A stretch of 55,583 bases of DNA from Oscillospiraceae bacterium (GTDB lineage: Bacteria > Bacillota > Clostridia > Oscillospirales > CAG-272), in contig SVTG01000011.1 in NCBI GenBank assembly GCA_015063895.1, positions 1 through 55,583 of the forward strand, written 5' to 3'. A model generated the notes under the pieces. The model was given only the letters and a program-made list of their open reading frames with translations. It had not been told where the DNA came from and searched no databases. Below, in pieces: positions 41,040-49,530 of the stretch (positions are counted from its first letter, which is position 1; each line of letters begins with the position of its first letter). The position numbers and the translations under genes were made by a program.

Positions 41040-41071
41040 ACTCTTTGTTTTCTGCATATCCATTTTATTAT

Positions 41072-41184
41072 CCGTAGGGGCGTTCTATGAGCGCCCGTGG
41101 GTGAACACAGTTCGCCCCTACCGTATATCGGTGAAAGATTTTGTGATTTCTCCGCTAACTGTGCACGCCGTTGCCTGCTCTTTT
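41072..41184 (+). repeat. Dispersed intergenic repeat B, copy 1
   Basis: Begins CCGTAGGGGCG, contains GTGAACACAGTTCGCCCCTACCG and ends in a T-rich tail at the apbE stop codon. The GTAGGGGCG and CGCCCCTAC ends can pair. A related copy in the same orientation is at 53363-53466. Confidence 0.8.
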
Positions 41185-42237
41185 TTATTTTTTCAAAAAC
41201 GCGTCAAAACGCGCACTTTTATACTGCGTTCCGTCATCGCGCACCCAAAGGGCAGCGGCATCGGGATACTCGTTTAAAAGTGCGGTGCCCTCCTCAATGC
41301 TCATACAAAACAGCGCCGTGGAGAGCGCATCGGCAAGAGCCGTATCCTCGGCCAGGACCGAAACCGAAAGATAACCCGTAGCAGGCTTGTTGGTCTTCGG
41401 ATCCACAATATGATGATAACGCACACCGTTCATCATATAATAACGCTGATAGCTACCACTTGTGGAAAGCGCGCGATCCACCACCGTAACCTCGGCAAGA
41501 TACGGCGAAGCTGTATTGACTGCGGGCTGCTCGATACCGACCACCCACGCTCTGCCGTCGGCACGCGCGCCCACGGTACGTACCGTACCGCCCACGTTCA
41601 GCACGTAATGTGACAACCCACGTGCTGCCAGCTCCTTCGCGGCACACTCTGCGGCATACCCCTTGGCGATCGCCCCCAAGTCAAGCGTCATTTGTGGATC
41701 GGTGATCGTAACGGTGCTGTTTTCGCTATCAATGACCAGATGATCAAGCGACGTGTGTGCGGCAGCGGCAGCAAGCTCCGCATCAAGCGGCACGGTGGGA
41801 GTGTCAGGGCTCTGCAACGCCGCCTCGCGATGCGTGTGCCAAATGGAAAGCACACTGCCCATACCGATATGCAGCGCACCGTTGGTCTTAGTATACATAT
41901 CCTTAGCAAACTGTAAAAGAGCGATGATGCGCGCATCCACCGTCACGGTGCGATGTACGCCGTTTTGCAGCTCATTGACGGTATAAAGATTTTCTATGCC
42001 GTCATATGCATGATAAATATCAAACAGCCGATGGTATTCCCCCAGCATCTCAAAGATCAAGGCGACCTCGTCAAGGAATTTTTTCTCGCTCTCGGCGTAT
42101 CCGATCACCGTGGTGACCGTGTCAAAATACGCAAAGCTTTCAGCCTGATAACGTTGCGATCCTCCGCCGCGGCAGCCACCGAAAGTCAACACACTCAGCA
42201 AAAGCGCTAACACCATCACAAATGAAACGATCCGCAC
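41185..42237 (-). CDS. apbE: FAD:protein FMN transferase (ApbE), probable lipoprotein
   Basis: 350 residues. The N-terminus has a signal peptide followed by a cysteine (FGGC, near residue 22); the lipobox is slightly off consensus, but lipid anchoring is likely. The ApbE body shows YFDTVTTVIGY, LGAIAKGYAAECAA (residues 190-205), the NVGGTVRTVGA FAD segment, STSGSYQRY and HHIVDPKTNKPATG near the C-terminus. ApbE attaches FMN covalently to Thr in RnfG and RnfD outside the membrane. It is the last gene of the rnf operon and directly abuts the Gx transporter gene, which fits that job exactly. Confidence 0.95.
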   Translation of the reverse strand: MRIVSFVMVLALLLSVLTFGGCRGGGSQRYQAESFAYFDTVTTVIGYAESEKKFLDEVALIFEMLGEYHRLFDIYHAYDGIENLYTVNELQNGVHRTVTVDARIIALLQFAKDMYTKTNGALHIGMGSVLSIWHTHREAALQSPDTPTVPLDAELAAAAAHTSLDHLVIDSENSTVTITDPQMTLDLGAIAKGYAAECAAKELAARGLSHYVLNVGGTVRTVGARADGRAWVVGIEQPAVNTASPYLAEVTVVDRALSTSGSYQRYYMMNGVRYHHIVDPKTNKPATGYLSVSVLAEDTALADALSTALFCMSIEEGTALLNEYPDAAALWVRDDGTQYKSARFDAFLKK

Positions 42238-42756
42238 CTACGGCACCTCCCCTTCAAACGGCAAACGCGGTACGCGGCGCACGGCAAGCCCTCCTAAGAG
42301 TCCTACCGCAAGGCCGAATACGCACCCCGTAATGGCCAATACGATCAAATAGTATCCGATCTCGACTACGCCCAACAAAGCGATCGCCGTTAAAATTTGC
42401 CCCGCATTATGCGCAATGCCGCCCACCGCGCTAACGCCGATCACGGAAAACAAGTGTGTTTTTTTCAAAAGCGCCATCAAGGCAAGGCTGCATAAAGCGC
42501 CAACGCCGCTATATGCAAAATAGAGCGCATTGCCGAAAAGCAGTGACATCAGCAGCACCCGCAGCAAGGAAACGGTTGCAGCACGCAGCGTTCCCCAACG
42601 GTAAAGCACAAATATCACCACCACGTTGGCAAGCCCAATCTTAACACCGGGCACTGCTGCAAAAACGGGTGGCAGCAGGACCTCAACGTAAGAAAAGATC
42701 ATCGCAAGCGCCACACATATGCCCATCAGTGCCGTACTTCTTGCCGTATGCTTCAT
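42238..42756 (-). CDS. Gx transporter family membrane protein (heptaprenyl diphosphate synthase component I domain)
   Basis: 172 residues with five or six helices and the family features VKIGLANVVVIFVLYRWG (near residue 38) and GGIAHNAGQILTAI (near residue 115). This fold is related to ECF substrate-binding components. The gene regularly sits between rnf, NusG-II-domain and apbE genes in Clostridia, so it may import a flavin precursor or quinone-like molecule; that is inference. The stop codon is immediately followed by the apbE start. Confidence 0.88.
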   Translation of the reverse strand: MKHTARSTALMGICVALAMIFSYVEVLLPPVFAAVPGVKIGLANVVVIFVLYRWGTLRAATVSLLRVLLMSLLFGNALYFAYSGVGALCSLALMALLKKTHLFSVIGVSAVGGIAHNAGQILTAIALLGVVEIGYYLIVLAITGCVFGLAVGLLGGLAVRRVPRLPFEGEVP

Positions 42757-42781
42757 CGCTTGCTACTTCCTTTCGTTTGAT

Positions 42782-43189
42782 TTATACGACCACGTCGGGC
42801 CCATCCTGCCCGTCGCACTCGATCGTGATCACCACGCCGTGCGGCAAGCACGTAATACTCTCACGCGTACCGTTAATCGGGCGATGAGAGGCGCAGATCG
42901 CATCGGGGCAGTCGGTAGCCTCAACATATGCCTGCCCATCCTTGATCACCAAGCGGTTATACCCTGCCTCGGTGACGATATCCACCATTGCATCCTCGTG
43001 CAAGGGATATACGCCGTACAGCTGACCGTTGACCGACACACGCACCATATCCCCCTGCTTTTGCGTGAGCAGCAAGCATACGCCGACCAACAAAAGAACC
43101 GCCAGAAGCGCCAAAATAAGCACCAGATCGTTTTTCCATTTTGGAGAGGGGGCACGCCGTGCTCCCTTTTCTTTACACGTCACGCGCAT
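42782..43189 (-). CDS. NusG domain II-containing membrane-anchored protein
   Basis: 135 residues: a basic N-terminus, one helix (LVLILALLAVLLLVGVCLLL, about 22-42) and an external NusG-II-like domain with the repeated form VRVSVNGQLYGVYPLHEDAMVDI and the C...C pair in ATDCPDAICASHRPI. Such genes accompany rnf and apbE in Clostridia; the role is unknown. The ATG at 43189 overlaps rnfB by 17 bases and lacks a good ribosome site. A start nearer 43123 (GTG at residue 23) cannot be excluded, so the N-terminus is uncertain. Confidence 0.85.
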   Translation of the reverse strand: MRVTCKEKGARRAPSPKWKNDLVLILALLAVLLLVGVCLLLTQKQGDMVRVSVNGQLYGVYPLHEDAMVDIVTEAGYNRLVIKDGQAYVEATDCPDAICASHRPINGTRESITCLPHGVVITIECDGQDGPDVVV

Positions 43190-43985
43190 CAGGAAAGATC
43201 ACTCGCTTCAAACTTCCCGTAGGACAAGCCTCGGCACAAAGACCGCAGCCGATACATTTATCATAATCAACCGCAGCCAATTCATTTTGCACCGAAACGG
43301 CACCGTTGGGGCAGACCTTTTCACACTTTTTACAGCCAATACAGGCATTGGTGCATTTTTTGCGCGCCACAGCGCCCTTGTCGCGGCTGTTACACATCAC
43401 AATAGCAGCCGTTGCCTGCGGCACCATGCCGATCACGTGCTTAGGGCAATTCGTGGCACAAAGGCCGCAGCCGAGGCAGCGCACGGTATCCACGTGAGCG
43501 ATCCCGTCACGCATACAGATCGCATTGGCAGGGCAAGCTGCCGCGCAGTCACCAAATCCAAGACAAGCAAACTGACAAGCCTCGGGCCCACCGTAAAGCA
43601 TAGCAGCAGCCTTACAGCTTAATATGCCCTCGTAGGCGTTGGCCTGTACAGTCGGGGCGTGGCAACGGTCGCAATGCACAAACGCTACCATATCACGGGG
43701 GGCGGTAGCCTCAACACCAAGATGATCTGCAAGCGAAGTCGCCACGTCACTCGCACCCGGCACACAACGGTCGGGGGCGGCAGTACCTGCTGCAAGCGCC
43801 GCCGCATAATCATCACATCCCTTAAAGCCACACGCACCGCAGTTGATGCCGGGCAGCATGGCCCGCAACTCCTTCTCGCGTACATTCTCCTCTACCGCAA
43901 AAAAATGCGATACAAGTGCCAAAAGCACACCAACAAAGAGCCCCACTCCCGCCACAACGGCAAAGCCGATCAAAATTTCACCCAT
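43173..43985 (-). CDS. rnfB: Rnf complex subunit B, iron-sulfur
   Basis: 270 residues. One N-terminal helix, then a 4Fe-4S domain with CGACGFKGCDDYAAAL, and further cysteine groups including FACLGFGDCAAACPANAI, CLGCGLCATNCPKHVI, CIGCKKCEKVCPNGAV and CIGCGLCAEACPTGSL. RnfB takes electrons from reduced ferredoxin and passes them into the membrane core. It begins 14 bases after rnfA and is followed by the NusG-II gene with an overlap. All cluster ligands appear intact. Confidence 0.97.
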   Translation of the reverse strand: MGEILIGFAVVAGVGLFVGVLLALVSHFFAVEENVREKELRAMLPGINCGACGFKGCDDYAAALAAGTAAPDRCVPGASDVATSLADHLGVEATAPRDMVAFVHCDRCHAPTVQANAYEGILSCKAAAMLYGGPEACQFACLGFGDCAAACPANAICMRDGIAHVDTVRCLGCGLCATNCPKHVIGMVPQATAAIVMCNSRDKGAVARKKCTNACIGCKKCEKVCPNGAVSVQNELAAVDYDKCIGCGLCAEACPTGSLKRVIFPDARDV

Positions 43986-43999
43986 ATCACACTACCCCC

Positions 44000-44602
44000 T
44001 TATCCGAAAAGACCGTCAACAAGCCCCGCAAAGCCCATAAAGGCAAGCGAGAGGAAGGAGGCTGCGATAAGCGTAATGGCAACGCCACGGAACGGAGCGG
44101 GAACACGGCTTTCGTCAATGCGTGAGCGAATGCCCGAAAACAGCACCATTGCAAACAAAAAGCCAAGGCCGCAGCCAAGAGAGCTGACCATAGATTCAAC
44201 AAAATTGTATCCGTCGGTAATATTATTGATCGCCACACCGAGCACTGCACAGTTCGTGGTAATGAGCGGCAAATACACGCCAAGACCGCGATGCAGTGCG
44301 GGAATAAAGCGCTTGAGCAGCACCTCAAGCATCTGTACCAGCGCCGCTATCACCAAAATAAACACGATCGTCTGCATATAGCCGAGCCCCAGCCTATCAA
44401 GCACCAGATACTGTATCGGCCAGGTCACCGCCGTTGCAAGCAGCATCACCGCCGTTACCGAAATGCCCATACCCGTTGCCTGATCAAGCTTTTTGGAAAC
44501 GCCGAGGAAGGGGCAGATCCCGAGGAAACGGCTTAACACGTAGTTATTGATCAAAACCGAGGAAAGTAAAATAACGATCAAAGACTTAAACATATCCCTC
44601 AC
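44000..44602 (-). CDS. rnfA: Rnf complex subunit A, membrane core
   Basis: 200 residues with six helices; INNYVLSRFLGICPFLGVSKKLDQATGMG is the strongly conserved start and LPLITTNCAVLGVAINN is the central motif carrying the cysteine that helps hold the 2Fe-2S cluster shared with RnfE. With RnfE it forms the ion-conducting core. The start overlaps rnfE by four bases. Confidence 0.97.
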   Translation of the reverse strand: MRDMFKSLIVILLSSVLINNYVLSRFLGICPFLGVSKKLDQATGMGISVTAVMLLATAVTWPIQYLVLDRLGLGYMQTIVFILVIAALVQMLEVLLKRFIPALHRGLGVYLPLITTNCAVLGVAINNITDGYNFVESMVSSLGCGLGFLFAMVLFSGIRSRIDESRVPAPFRGVAITLIAASFLSLAFMGFAGLVDGLFG

Positions 44603-45288
44603 GCCTCCTTTCCTTCACAGCAAGCACCCGTGCGGCAGGTAGCCGCAGAGGGGCACCCCTGACAGGCAAAGCTCTTTTTCAAGGGTGCTCTGCCGCTTGT
44701 CACCGCGTAGGTCAGCGCGATCATCAAGCCGTATACCATCATACCGCCCGGTGCCTTGACAATGAATCCGAGCTTATAGGGCTCAAGGAACGGGATGGTA
44801 ATGCCCGCAAAGCTGGCATTGCCGAGCACCTCGCGGACCGTAGCTATTACCGTAAGAGCGAGGGTAAAGCCAAGCCCCATGCCAAGCCCGTCAAATGCCG
44901 ATGCTACCACACCGTTTTTGCCGGCAAACATCTCAGCGCGGCCGAGAATAATACAGTTTACGGTAATCAAGGCAAGATACACGCCCAGCATCTCGTAAAG
45001 CGCGGGAAAATATGCGTGCACCAGCATTTCCACCACCGTCACAAACCCTGCAATGATCACGATATAGCAAGGAATACGCACGGCATCGGGGATCAGGCGG
45101 CGCAGCAGCGACACCAGCATATTGGAGCAAACAAGCACGGCAAGCGCTGCAATGCCCATACCGAACGCCCCCACCACGTTAGTCGTCGTGGCAAGCGTAG
45201 GGCAGGTGCCAAGCACCAGCACCAACGTAGGATTTTCCTTTAAAATACCCTTTAAAACGAGGGTAAGATTCTGATTTTTCTTCATCAT
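44599..45288 (-). CDS. rnfE: Rnf complex subunit E, membrane core
   Basis: 229 residues with six helices, homologous to RnfA in inverted topology. Motifs are NPTLVLVLGTCPTLATTTN near residue 19 and LALITVNCIILGRAEMFA near residue 108. The C-terminus ends with a cysteine-rich tail (CQGCPSAATCRTGACCEG), also found in some Clostridia RnfE. Four-base overlaps on both sides show translational coupling. Confidence 0.97.
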   Translation of the reverse strand: MMKKNQNLTLVLKGILKENPTLVLVLGTCPTLATTTNVVGAFGMGIAALAVLVCSNMLVSLLRRLIPDAVRIPCYIVIIAGFVTVVEMLVHAYFPALYEMLGVYLALITVNCIILGRAEMFAGKNGVVASAFDGLGMGLGFTLALTVIATVREVLGNASFAGITIPFLEPYKLGFIVKAPGGMMVYGLMIALTYAVTSGRAPLKKSFACQGCPSAATCRTGACCEGKEA

Positions 45289-45803
45289 TGCACCTCCCCC
45301 GCCGTAACACGAAGCATTTGTGCCGCACGCAGGGCATCCGCCACTGCCGCACGGTATGCAGTCGTCGTCTTTGTGGCGCCCGCCACGGTATCTACGGCAG
45401 CAGCACCCGTCCGATCAAGCCCGACAAACTGCTCACCGAAGGTCTTTTCAAAGCCGAGCGTTTCACTGGAGGAAAGGCAAACGGTCCCTGTCACGGTTCC
45501 GCTTGCATCCACACCGCACATAATGATAAGATCCTTACCGTAGCCCGTTGTTTTGAGCTTAAACACGCAACCGCCGCCGTCTTCACGGTAGGCCTCCGTC
45601 ACAGTATCGGGCGCCCCCTCAGGCAGAAGCACCGACACAAAATTCACACCCTCCGGCATCACCTGCTGTAACGCTTTTTGCGTGGCCTTTCTTTCATTTT
45701 CGGCGATCACGGGAGAGGTGGCGTAATGCGTAATTGCCATCAGGAGCGCCATCACGGCACAGATCGAAACAAGCACCAACGTATTCTTAAGACCCGTCTT
45801 CAT
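45285..45803 (-). CDS. rnfG: Rnf complex subunit G, covalent-flavin protein
   Basis: 172 residues: one N-terminal helix and an external FMN-binding domain. The flavinylation motif is VDTVAGATKTT near residue 140, matching the S/A-GAT-x-T signature. ApbE from the same operon attaches FMN to the Thr. RnfG passes electrons on the outer side. Overlaps both neighbours by four bases. Confidence 0.96.
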   Translation of the reverse strand: MKTGLKNTLVLVSICAVMALLMAITHYATSPVIAENERKATQKALQQVMPEGVNFVSVLLPEGAPDTVTEAYREDGGGCVFKLKTTGYGKDLIIMCGVDASGTVTGTVCLSSSETLGFEKTFGEQFVGLDRTGAAAVDTVAGATKTTTAYRAAVADALRAAQMLRVTAGEVQ

Positions 45804-46729
45804 ACCGTCTTTCCCCCTTTTCCAAACACATGGCGTCTTGTCAGGCGATCGATATAGGGTGTTAAAATATTCATAAACAAGATCGCAAACGAAACGCCCT
45901 CGGGATACGCACCGAAATAACGGATCAGCACGGTAATAAGCCCTGCCCCAACGCCAAATATCACGCGCCCGACAGGGGTCACGGGTGACGTTACGTAATC
46001 GGTTGCCATAAAAACAGCACCCAGCAGCAGGCTGCCCGACATGACCTGCCCCATCGCCTCGTAGGCATCAAAGCCCTCAAGCAGAAAGCAAAGCACCAAC
46101 GCGCAAGCGATAAATGAAACGGGAATATGCCACGTGATCACGCGGCGGAAAAGCAAATAAGCAAATCCAAGTAAAATCGCCAGCGTGCAGGTCTCACCGA
46201 TCGTACCGCCGTATATGCCAAGGAAAAGCCGATAAAGGGGCACTATGTGTGCGCCCTCTGCCAAGGGCGTAGCGGTGGCCACGGTATCCACGATCGTCGG
46301 CATGCAGGGCGAGATCATCGCGTCAAACGAAACCAGCATCAACACGCGTGCGGCAATGGCGGGATTGACCAGATTGTATCCAAGCCCACCGAACAGGCAC
46401 TTGACCACTACGATCGCAAAAAAATCACCTGCAACGATCTGCCACAAAGGAATGTTCGCGGGCAGATTCAGGGCCAACAGCAGTCCCGTTACAGCGGCAC
46501 TGCAATCACCGACGGTCTGCTCCTTTTTCATTAAAACGTTAAAAAGTGCTTCAAAGCCAACGGCACAAGCAACCGAAAGTGCGACAACCAACAACGCGCG
46601 TGCGCCGAAAATGATCGCCCCCGCCACCGTTGTCGGCAGCAAGGCAATCAGCACGTCACGCATAATGCCCGCGGTGGAGCGGCCGCTATGTATATGAGGG
46701 GAGACCGAAAGAACTGTTTTCTGACTCAT
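45800..46729 (-). CDS. rnfD: Rnf complex subunit D, membrane protein with covalent flavin
   Basis: 309 residues, NqrB/RnfD family, about nine helices. The motif DTVATATPLAEG near residue 156 corresponds to the S-GATPL flavin site, with Ala-Thr-Ala in place of Ser-Gly-Ala; the acceptor Thr is retained. Also seen are GGLGYNLVNPAIAARVLML and ATDYVTSPVTPVGR. It overlaps rnfC and rnfG by four bases each. Confidence 0.96.
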   Translation of the reverse strand: MSQKTVLSVSPHIHSGRSTAGIMRDVLIALLPTTVAGAIIFGARALLVVALSVACAVGFEALFNVLMKKEQTVGDCSAAVTGLLLALNLPANIPLWQIVAGDFFAIVVVKCLFGGLGYNLVNPAIAARVLMLVSFDAMISPCMPTIVDTVATATPLAEGAHIVPLYRLFLGIYGGTIGETCTLAILLGFAYLLFRRVITWHIPVSFIACALVLCFLLEGFDAYEAMGQVMSGSLLLGAVFMATDYVTSPVTPVGRVIFGVGAGLITVLIRYFGAYPEGVSFAILFMNILTPYIDRLTRRHVFGKGGKTV

Positions 46730-48054
46730 TTCTGGCCACCCTCCTTTGCTTTTTCTTCGCGCAAAAATACTTTGGCCAGCTTATTGTTCTGCACCAAGGG
46801 GCGATTAGCGGGGCAAACAAAGCTGCAGCAGCCGCATTCCATACAAGTCATCACGGCAAGCTCCTCAAGCAATGTCGCATCACGGCGCTCAAGCGCGGTA
46901 GCGATCATAAAGGGAGCCAAGCCAAACGGGCAATGATTCACACACGAGCCACAGTGGATACAGGGCGTCGCCTTCGGCATTTTCGCCTCGCGCGCGGTCA
47001 ACGCCAGCAAGGCATTGGTGTTTTTTAAAACAGGGGCACTGTCGTCAGGCGCGGTAATACCCATCATCGGGCCGCCGTAAAGCAGCTTATGCGGTGGCTG
47101 CACATACCCGCCGCAAAACGCAACGATGTCTGCCATTGAGGTGCCGATTGGCACCAGCACGTTTTGCGCGTGCTTCACCGCACCCCCCGCCACGGTCACG
47201 CATTTTTCCACCAACGGCATACCCGTTTGCAAATACGCGCCCACAGCAGCCAAGGTCGTACAGTTCAGCACCACACACCCCATGTCGATCGGCAGCTTGC
47301 CTGTCGGCACTACACGACCCGTGGTGTGGTAGATCAACACCTTTTCTCCGCCCTGCGGATAGGTGGCGGGCAGCACCTGCACCGTCAATGCAAGCACGTC
47401 GGCAAGCTCGCTTGCCAAAGCACGCATTGCAGCAATAGCCGCAGGCTTATTGGCTTCAATGCCGATCACCGCACGGCGCGCACCAAGCCATTTAGCCAGC
47501 GCTTTCAAGGCTGCTGCCATATCGGCACCGCGCGTTTGCATCGTTTGGGTGTCACTCGTCACATAGGGCTCGCACTCGGCGCCGTTGATCACCAGATATT
47601 CCATTTTTTCGGGGGGCACGTTTAATTTAACGTGCGTAGGAAATCCCGCGCCGCCAAGACCAACGATACCGCTGCTCGCAAGCGCTTCCAGCAGCGCCTC
47701 GCGCGAGGTGATAACGGGCGGGGCGATCGCATCCGCAACCGTCATTTCTCCATCGGATTCGATCACCACCGCCTTGGTAGTAGCTCCGCTTGATAAAAGA
47801 AAATCCTGCACGGCAACGACCTTGCCCGACACGCTGGAAAACACAGGCGACGACACGGGCCCCGCTGCTGCACCGATCATAGTACCGACGCAAACGGCAT
47901 CGCCGACCTTGACCTGCACCTCGGCAGGTCGCCCGATGTGCATCGCCATCGGCAACACGACACGCGTAGGCGGCGCCATGCGTATGGGCTTGATATGCGC
48001 CGTATCCTTTTTGTGGGGCGTATGGACCCCGTGGAGAGAAAACAATTTCATCAT
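46726..48054 (-). CDS. rnfC: Rnf complex subunit C, NADH-binding
   Basis: 442 residues. After an N-terminal barrel-sandwich part come the NADH/FMN Rossmann domain (SGIVGLGGAGFPTHVKL and YLVINGAECEPYVTSD near residues 133-175) and two 4Fe-4S motifs, CIHCGSCVNHCPFGLAP and CMECGCCSFVCPANRPL (near 370 and 410). It reduces NAD+ with electrons from the complex, or the reverse. First gene of a nine-gene unit with its own consensus promoter. Two successive ATG codons occur; AAAGGA precedes them. Confidence 0.97.
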   Translation of the reverse strand: MMKLFSLHGVHTPHKKDTAHIKPIRMAPPTRVVLPMAMHIGRPAEVQVKVGDAVCVGTMIGAAAGPVSSPVFSSVSGKVVAVQDFLLSSGATTKAVVIESDGEMTVADAIAPPVITSREALLEALASSGIVGLGGAGFPTHVKLNVPPEKMEYLVINGAECEPYVTSDTQTMQTRGADMAAALKALAKWLGARRAVIGIEANKPAAIAAMRALASELADVLALTVQVLPATYPQGGEKVLIYHTTGRVVPTGKLPIDMGCVVLNCTTLAAVGAYLQTGMPLVEKCVTVAGGAVKHAQNVLVPIGTSMADIVAFCGGYVQPPHKLLYGGPMMGITAPDDSAPVLKNTNALLALTAREAKMPKATPCIHCGSCVNHCPFGLAPFMIATALERRDATLLEELAVMTCMECGCCSFVCPANRPLVQNNKLAKVFLREEKAKEGGQK

Positions 48055-48156
48055 CTAATTCCTTTACTGCATCAAAACTTACTACATCGCCGACTCAAAA
48101 CGTCAAATACCACAAATCACAACAAAATAACCGTTTTTAGTTCTAAAATCAACATA

Positions 48157-48185
48157 ATTTTAACACACAATCGGTAAAAAGTCAA
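48157..48185 (-). promoter_or_regulatory. Promoter of the rnf operon
   Basis: TTGACT (48180-48185), 17 bases, TAAAAT (48157-48162) on the minus strand, giving a leader of about 100 bases. The rest of the 354-base gap is AT-rich, without a gene. Confidence 0.85.
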
Positions 48186-48359
48186 CATTATGTGTCAAAT
48201 TGCCACAAAAATCAACGAATTTTTGGCAAAATGCAGCATGCAGCGTGCCGCCATATGTATTCTTTTAACAATACCTCTGCCTGTTTATGAAAATTTTGTT
48301 ATCAAAGCACATTTTTTGCTTGTAAAATTACAATTCTCAGCCGGTAGTATAAGATCTCA

Positions 48360-48398
48360 GAGCCGTATTTCTCCCACACCCGCAGAGAAATACGGCTC
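48360..48398. other. 14-bp inverted repeat downstream of the SGNH esterase
   Basis: Arms GAGCCGTATTTCTC and its complement with an 11-base loop, 10 bases past the stop codon at 48409. It lacks a T-run on either strand, so it is a weak or atypical terminator. Confidence 0.6.
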
Positions 48399-48408
48399 AT
48401 TCAAAAAA

Positions 48409-49362
48409 TCATGTCAAAAACGGTGCCAGCGCGTCGGCAAACAAGTGACCTAATTTTATTTCGCTAAGTGCATCGTAATGTGCAAGATCGGGTGTACCCT
48501 CAGGCTCCTCTGACCGTGTAAGCCCCGCCGCCACGGTATCGACGATCACATTCATCGGCGACCGGTCAGCCACCGTGCGCTTTGCTTGATTGACCAACCC
48601 ACAATGTACCCAGAAGGAGGGATCATTAGCAATATACGCATCGGCAAAGGCCATTCCCTCCTGCGGTGCATAGCACTTAAACTCCGCACGGATATCCTTT
48701 ATAAAATCAGCAAGATAGATCCCGTAATCGGCGGCAGCCTCTGCTGTGCAGGAATCCGACTCACCCTGCATCCAGCACATGCCCTTTACCGTGATATCGT
48801 AATCCTTTTTTTCAAGATAGGCAAGCGAGGCTTTTACGTATGCCACAAATTGAAGATAGAGCTCCCCCGTTTCTCCCTGCGCGGAGGGTGAGCGCCATTG
48901 CTCATACAAATTAGTACCGCCCCACGCACATTTGATAATAAAAAAGGTTTCGTCGGGGTAGGCCTCGTGCAGCCTTTCGGCAAGCCCCAGTTCAGGCCCA
49001 AAATACCCCTCGTGCTCCCCTTGCAGCACACTGCACTTCACAAACCCCTCGGAGCACCGTCCGCCTGCAAGATAGTTGATATAGACGTTATCATAGCCGT
49101 TTTGATATTCGGCATATTTTTCGGGAATAGACTTTTGCTGCAAATAATCGTCACGGCTGCTGCCCGAGGCATTGGATTGCCCGCCGAGCAGGATCACCGT
49201 AGCCTCTTTGCCCTGCCCGTCCGCCAGGGTATCCTTGACGGTAAAGGTGATTTGATTTTTCAGATATACGCGTATGAAAAGGGGCGCACCTGCGATCAAA
49301 AGCACCGCACAAAAAAGGCAAATAACCCCCACTGTGATCTTTTTTTGCTTAGTCATAAACAT
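48409..49362 (-). CDS. Membrane-anchored carbohydrate esterase, SASA/CE6-like (SGNH fold)
   Basis: 317 residues. A single N-terminal helix (about residues 9-29) anchors the catalytic domain outside. Motifs of the sialate O-acetylesterase-like (SASA) family are visible: ILLGGQSNASGS with the nucleophile Ser near residue 63, KCAWGGTNL, WMQGESD and the C-terminal DLAHYD with Asp and His. It should remove acetyl groups from polysaccharides such as xylan or from sialic acids. A second in-frame ATG (49356) has better spacing from the GGGG ribosome site than the first. Its promoter lies inside the terminator of the upstream hydrolase gene. Confidence 0.85.
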   Translation of the reverse strand: MFMTKQKKITVGVICLFCAVLLIAGAPLFIRVYLKNQITFTVKDTLADGQGKEATVILLGGQSNASGSSRDDYLQQKSIPEKYAEYQNGYDNVYINYLAGGRCSEGFVKCSVLQGEHEGYFGPELGLAERLHEAYPDETFFIIKCAWGGTNLYEQWRSPSAQGETGELYLQFVAYVKASLAYLEKKDYDITVKGMCWMQGESDSCTAEAAADYGIYLADFIKDIRAEFKCYAPQEGMAFADAYIANDPSFWVHCGLVNQAKRTVADRSPMNVIVDTVAAGLTRSEEPEGTPDLAHYDALSEIKLGHLFADALAPFLT

Positions 49363-49405
49363 CCCCGCTTTGCATTCGCAAACAAATTAGCATTGCTATA
49401 CCTTG

Positions 49406-49434
49406 ATTGTAGCAAAAAAGCCGCGCTGTGTCAA
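49406..49434 (-). promoter_or_regulatory. Promoter of the SASA esterase gene, embedded in a terminator
   Basis: TTGACA (49429-49434), 17 bases, TACAAT (49406-49411) on the minus strand. The -35 is in the terminator loop, and the spacer includes its 3' arm and T-run. Confidence 0.75.
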
Positions 49435-49477
49435 GTGCTGCCCTGCACGGCGGCCCCTGTCACATTGCGGCTTTTTT
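49414..49477 (-). terminator. Terminator of the AEC-hydrolase operon
   Basis: Outer arms AAAAAAGCCGC and GCGGCTTTTTT (49467-49477 and 49414-49424) with a 42-base internal region, followed on the minus strand by the T-run. Confidence 0.75.
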
Positions 49478-49530
49478 AAGTGCTTCGGTTTTGCTTGCTC
49501 CGATCGGAGGAAGTGATTGAAAACACCCTC

